A DNA stretch of 64,000 nucleotides from Neolewinella marina. GTDB taxonomy: Bacteria > Bacteroidota > Bacteroidia > Chitinophagales > Saprospiraceae. The stretch is from positions 1 through 64,000 of the forward strand of contig NZ_PDLO01000003.1 of NCBI RefSeq assembly GCF_002631205.1. The letters are read 5' to 3'. Shown in pieces: positions 60,967 to 64,000 of the stretch; within the stretch, counting starts at the first letter, position 1, and the number at the start of each line of letters is the position of its first letter. A model generated the notes under the pieces. That model saw only the letters and a program-made list of their open reading frames with translations. It was not told the DNA's origin and did no database searches. The position numbers and the translations under genes are program-made.

Positions 60967-60974
60967 CAAATGTA
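60967..60974 (-). promoter_or_regulatory. -7 promoter element TACATTTG
   Basis: Perfect TAnnTTTG on the minus strand only 4 bases before the start codon of the barrel gene; the mRNA would have almost no leader. Confidence 0.55.
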
Positions 60975-61023
60975 CTTCACGGATGGAGAAGGGTAAGGCC
61001 CCCGGAGAAGGCGAATGGCTCCT

Positions 61024-61031
61024 TACCTTTG
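61024..61031 (+). promoter_or_regulatory. -7 promoter element TACCTTTG
   Basis: Perfect TAnnTTTG 57 bases before ATG 61088. Confidence 0.6.
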
Positions 61032-61087
61032 CGGCCTTTGCCGGGGCTTGTCCCCGACCCAAAACCCCGCACCCGCGGCCGCGCCCG

Positions 61088-61381
61088 ATGATTGCCACGA
61101 CCAAACACAGCCTGAAAAAACTGGAGCAACTGCTTGAGGAACTGGGATATACCGTTCGCTACGAGAAGGGAAACTTTACCTCCGGTTATTGTCTGGTGGA
61201 ACAGCGACGCATCGCCATTGTGAACCGCTTCTACGATACCGAGGGGAGGATCAACGTCCTGCTCGAGATTGTCGGGCAGTACGACGCGGCCCCGGAAGGG
61301 GTGGAACTTACCCCCAAGTCGGAGAAGCTCTTCCGAAAAATACGGCGGGAGGTATCCCGGTCGGCGGCGGAGGAGGAGTAG
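61088..61381 (+). CDS. Conserved small protein of unknown function
   Basis: 97 residues from ATG 61088. Starts with LKKLEQLLEELGYTVRYEKGNFTSGYCLVEQRRIAIVNRFYDTEGRI, seen in short Bacteroidota proteins of unknown role, often next to purine or folate genes; I do not recognise a named family. Mixed alpha/beta, basic end. Confidence 0.7.
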   Translation: MIATTKHSLKKLEQLLEELGYTVRYEKGNFTSGYCLVEQRRIAIVNRFYDTEGRINVLLEIVGQYDAAPEGVELTPKSEKLFRKIRREVSRSAAEEE

Positions 61382-61398
61382 CCGCCGGCCCTGAGCCC

Positions 61399-62073
61399 CT
61401 AGTGGTCCTCCTCGTGACCGGGTTCATAAAACTGGATGCCTTCCCAGGGCACGTCGAGTTCCTCGGTGACCTTCCAGCGGCGGTTGTCGGGCGACATATA
61501 ATAAACAGTGCGCCGCTCGTCGGTCGTGCCATTCTGCTCGGTGGTTCGCCGCGCAATCTGGATGAGGTCAAAATCGGTGTCGAGGTTGACGTCGGTGATA
61601 TAGCTGTCCATCTGCAGGCACTCCGTGCCGCCGCAATCGAGGTAGGCCAGGGTTTTGAGGTGTTTCACCTTGCCGTCGCGGATGGCGAACATGTCGATCT
61701 GGTCGCGGCGCGGGGCATCCAGGCGGGTCAGGTAGAGGTTTTCATCGATGCCCTTGATGGCCAGGGTGGCGTAGAAGGTGGCGTCGTCATCCTTGGCCAG
61801 CCGCCGCAGCCGGGCGGGCAGCATGGCCACCGCGGTATCCGACATTTCCCGTCCCCGCAGCAGGTAGGTTTCCAGGGGGTCATCCGTGGGGTCAACGTAA
61901 ATGTGAAGGAAGCCCACGTTGGATTCCTCGAAGTTGGTGGCGAACAGGTCCGCTCCGGTGGCTTCCTCCAGGGCGGTGGTCTGCATGCCGCCCCGGCCTA
62001 CGTCAACGGGGGATTGGGCGCTCAGCGGAAGGGCTGCCAGGAGGAGGAAACCGAAGAAAATACAATGTCGCAT
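61399..62073 (-). CDS. Secreted protein of unknown function
   Basis: 224 residues with signal peptide (about 1-19, PLSAQ). Then a beta-rich chain (LHIYVDPTDDPLETYLLRG, DGKVKHLKTLAYLDCGGTECLQMDSYITDVNLDTDFDLIQIARR); two cysteines in CGGTEC may form a disulfide. No known family. Convergent with the 61088 gene, 17 bases apart. Confidence 0.65.
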   Translation of the reverse strand: MRHCIFFGFLLLAALPLSAQSPVDVGRGGMQTTALEEATGADLFATNFEESNVGFLHIYVDPTDDPLETYLLRGREMSDTAVAMLPARLRRLAKDDDATFYATLAIKGIDENLYLTRLDAPRRDQIDMFAIRDGKVKHLKTLAYLDCGGTECLQMDSYITDVNLDTDFDLIQIARRTTEQNGTTDERRTVYYMSPDNRRWKVTEELDVPWEGIQFYEPGHEEDH

Positions 62074-62163
62074 AGTGGGGTTTGCTTTTCTTAGGGAACG
62101 CGAGACAAGGCGGGTGATGTTCTTTTCCCGCGGGTGGCCCTACATTCGCGGAAATTGTCCGCA

Positions 62164-62349
62164 ATGAATTACACCGAAGCCCAGGCGGAACTGGAAAAGA
62201 TACTTTCCGAGCTGCAGGAAGTACCGGCCGACATCGACCAGCTGCACCTCCGCGTAGCGCGGGCGGAGCAGCTCATCGCCCTGTGCCGCGCCAAACTGCG
62301 GGGTGCCGAGGAAGAAGTGAACCGGCTGCGGCAGACCAGCGAAGAATAA
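62164..62349 (+). CDS. xseB: Exodeoxyribonuclease VII small subunit
   Basis: 61 residues from ATG 62164. NYTEAQAELEKILSEL and LHLRVARAEQLIALCRAKLRGAEEEV match XseB, a coiled-coil subunit that binds XseA. A -7-like TACATTCG is upstream. xseA is not in the window. Starts 4 bases ahead of the SDR gene, so probably cotranscribed. Confidence 0.88.
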   Translation: MNYTEAQAELEKILSELQEVPADIDQLHLRVARAEQLIALCRAKLRGAEEEVNRLRQTSEE

Positions 62350-62353
62350 CCCC

Positions 62354-63187
62354 ATGGAAAAAACCGTCCTCATCACCGGCGCCACCGGTGGAATCGGCCT
62401 GGAAACGGCCCGCGCCCTGGCCGCCAGGGGCTTTCACGTACTGCTGCACGGTCGCACCCTGGAGAAGGCGCGGTTGGCCGCATCGGGCATCACCGGCGGG
62501 CGGGTGAGTCCCGTACACGCCGACCTAAGCAGTCAGGAAGAAATCCGTGACCTGGCCGACCGCGTACGCGTGAACCACCCCCGTCTCGACGTCCTCATCA
62601 ACAACGCCGGCGTCTGGAACTCCGAGCAACTGCTGACGGCCGAAGGGGTAGAGCAAACCTTCGCCGTGAACCACCTGGCCTACTTCCTGCTCACGGGGTT
62701 GCTGCGGGACCACCTGCAACCGGACGGCCGCATCATCTGTGTGGCCAGCGACAGCCACCGGCAGGTGAAGGGCATACAGTTCGACGACCTGAACCTCGAC
62801 AACAACTACCACGGCCTGCGCAGCTACGCCCAGAGCAAGCTGGCCAACGTGCTGTTCTGCTACGAGTACGACCGCCGCAAGCGCGACAGCACCACCATCT
62901 GTGCCGTACAGCCCGGTCTGGTGCAGACCGACATCGGGTTGAAGGGGAATACCTGGCTGCACCGCCTGGCCTGGCGGGTACGTCGGCGCATGAAGGGCAA
63001 CAAATCAGCGGAGGAAGGGGCCGCCACCAGCATTTTTTTAGCCTCCGTAGCTGACAATCCGCCGAGCGGGCTGTACTGGGACGACCAGTTCCCCAAGCGG
63101 TCGTTCTCCAGCAGCTACGACGAGGAGCAGGCCCGCCGGCTTTGGGAGCTCAGTGAAAAACTTACGGGTTTCCGTTACTCCTTCTGA
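62354..63187 (+). CDS. SDR-family oxidoreductase, retinol-dehydrogenase-like
   Basis: 277 residues. Cofactor site TGATGGIGLETA at the start, NNAGVWN, Ser132, catalytic YAQSK (Tyr158, Lys162). Long C-terminal part (IGLKGNTWLHRLAWRVRRR) as in the retinol dehydrogenase / WW-domain oxidoreductase group. Substrate unknown. Ends one base before the convergent partial SDR. Confidence 0.88.
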   Translation: MEKTVLITGATGGIGLETARALAARGFHVLLHGRTLEKARLAASGITGGRVSPVHADLSSQEEIRDLADRVRVNHPRLDVLINNAGVWNSEQLLTAEGVEQTFAVNHLAYFLLTGLLRDHLQPDGRIICVASDSHRQVKGIQFDDLNLDNNYHGLRSYAQSKLANVLFCYEYDRRKRDSTTICAVQPGLVQTDIGLKGNTWLHRLAWRVRRRMKGNKSAEEGAATSIFLASVADNPPSGLYWDDQFPKRSFSSSYDEEQARRLWELSEKLTGFRYSF

Positions 63188-63188
63188 G

Positions 63189-64000
63189 TCAGTTGGCCAG
63201 GTTCCGGGCCTTGGACGGGGTGCCGACGGCGGGCGGGGTGTCGCGGTAACGGCTGAACAGCTTTTCCAGAATGCGCATGCGCAGGGGGCGGGGGGTGATG
63301 TAACTCGTGGCGATAATGGCCCGTACCAGCCATCCGGGTACGATCACGGCCTTGCCGGTCAGCATGCCGTTCACGGCGGCGGGGGCGATGTCCTCGGGCA
63401 GGGCTACCAGCAGGCGCCCGCGCCGCCCCTGCGCTTCAAGCCGCCGCAATCCGTCCTCGTTGGTGATGATGGGGCCCGGGCAGAGCACGGACACGCTCAC
63501 GCCGTGATAGCGAAACTCTTCGCGCAATGCCAAAGAGAAATTATAGACGAAGGCTTTCGTCCCGGTGTACACCGTCTTGTAGGGCAGGGGAAGGGTAGCC
63601 TCCATGCTGCTGATGTTCAGGATGCCACCGCGACAGGCCCGCAGGTGGGGCAGCAAGCGATAGGTGAGCTCAACCATTACCTGGTTGTTGAGTAACAGCA
63701 TGTTACGGTACTCCGTCCAATCCGTATTCTCGAACAGGCCGCCGCGGCCGAAGCCGGCGTTGTTCACCAGGTAGTTGATGGTCAGGGATTCGGCTTGCAG
63801 CCACTCGAAGAGGCGGTCGATGGCTCCGGGCTGGATCAGGTCGAGGCCGATCGCCCGCACGTTGGCACCGGGAAAAGCGGAGAGCTCCTTTTGGGCCAGG
63901 TCCAGGTGGTGGTCCGGCAGCCCCACGGCGGCTACTCCCATTCCCTGTCGCAGACACTCCTTGGCCAGGGCGAGACCGATTCCATGGGTAGCACCGGTAA
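63189..64000 (-). CDS. SDR-family oxidoreductase (partial, cut by window end)
   Basis: The window shows the end and most of the gene. The frame at the very edge reads TGATHGIGLALAKECLRQG, the cofactor site, so only a few N-terminal residues are missing. NNAGFGRGG and YTGTK (the YxxxK motif) follow, with a C-terminal membrane-like segment VIVPGWLVRAIIATSY. Resembles 3-ketoacyl-reductase / DltE-like SDRs. Full length about 270 residues. Confidence 0.88.
   Translation of the reverse strand, partial: TGATHGIGLALAKECLRQGMGVAAVGLPDHHLDLAQKELSAFPGANVRAIGLDLIQPGAIDRLFEWLQAESLTINYLVNNAGFGRGGLFENTDWTEYRNMLLLNNQVMVELTYRLLPHLRACRGGILNISSMEATLPLPYKTVYTGTKAFVYNFSLALREEFRYHGVSVSVLCPGPIITNEDGLRRLEAQGRRGRLLVALPEDIAPAAVNGMLTGKAVIVPGWLVRAIIATSYITPRPLRMRILEKLFSRYRDTPPAVGTPSKARNLAN

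Overview
The window is GC-rich, densely coded bacterial chromosome that I assign to Bacteroidota, most likely the Saprospiria (Lewinella-like). Reasons: a type IX secretion (T9SS) sorting domain at the end of the 33177-34373 protein; the bamD - rpoZ - coaBC - porD (DUF4835) block; a TonB-dependent receptor of the carboxypeptidase-regulatory-domain type; DUF4468; and, ahead of many genes, the Bacteroidota -7 promoter hexamer-like motif TAnnTTTG with short leaders and few obvious Shine-Dalgarno sites. The species call is inference; no database search was possible.

Layout. 1-490: the 3' end of a 23S rRNA, a spacer without tRNA, 5S rRNA and its terminator. 500-6000: membrane-anchored subtilase, atypical SDR, Rof-like protein, CPA1 antiporter and class V aminotransferase. 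6100-8800: two tandem paralogous secreted proteins with matching promoters and terminators, beside an AraC-type regulator. 8.8-17.5 kb: DEAD-box helicase, fdhD-fdhF(YdeP-type) pair, pRiA4b-like protein and a large secreted BNR/sortilin-like protein. 17.5-19.3 kb: the most unusual part, two arrays of an approximately 84-bp unit with two strong hairpins each (REP/BIME-like) around a single-copy HUH tyrosine transposase gene (RAYT type) broken by one in-frame stop. 19.3-25.2 kb: serine hydrolase, rplT-rpmI, VOC protein, divergent uridine kinase and NupC nucleoside transporter, nitroreductase, GNAT. 25.2-30 kb: a two-gene unit of a 1043-residue TPR protein and an outer-membrane barrel. 30-33 kb: GMC oxidoreductase with an alpha/alpha-toroid membrane partner. 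33-36.8 kb: T9SS cargo, DUF4468 protein, tRNA-Arg(CCG), TlpA-like lipoprotein. 36.8-45.7 kb: methionine-free secreted repeat protein, DinB, TIM-barrel epimerase, BNR lipoprotein, DUF4038 glycosidase, TonB receptor. 45.8-53.8 kb: MarR, proC, quinone oxidoreductase, lipB, ECF sigma plus probable anti-sigma, small TPR protein, folC, fabH, corA. 54-64 kb: topoisomerase IB, porD-coaBC-rpoZ-bamD, DUF3137, Ppx/GppA, barrel, small conserved proteins, xseB and two SDRs, the last cut by the window end.

Most of the window is core metabolism and envelope biology. Functional links visible in the layout: nucleoside uptake (NupC) faces nucleoside phosphorylation (Udk); FdhD, which activates molybdenum-cofactor formate dehydrogenases, is translationally overlapped with its YdeP-type client; BamD (outer-membrane protein assembly) and PorD (T9SS) share one operon with RNA polymerase omega and coenzyme A biosynthesis. 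The candidate for an under-described system is the RAYT/REP locus at 17.5-19.3 kb; second-rank candidates are the Rof-domain fusion at 2964-3512 and the GMC/toroid pair at 30020-32854.
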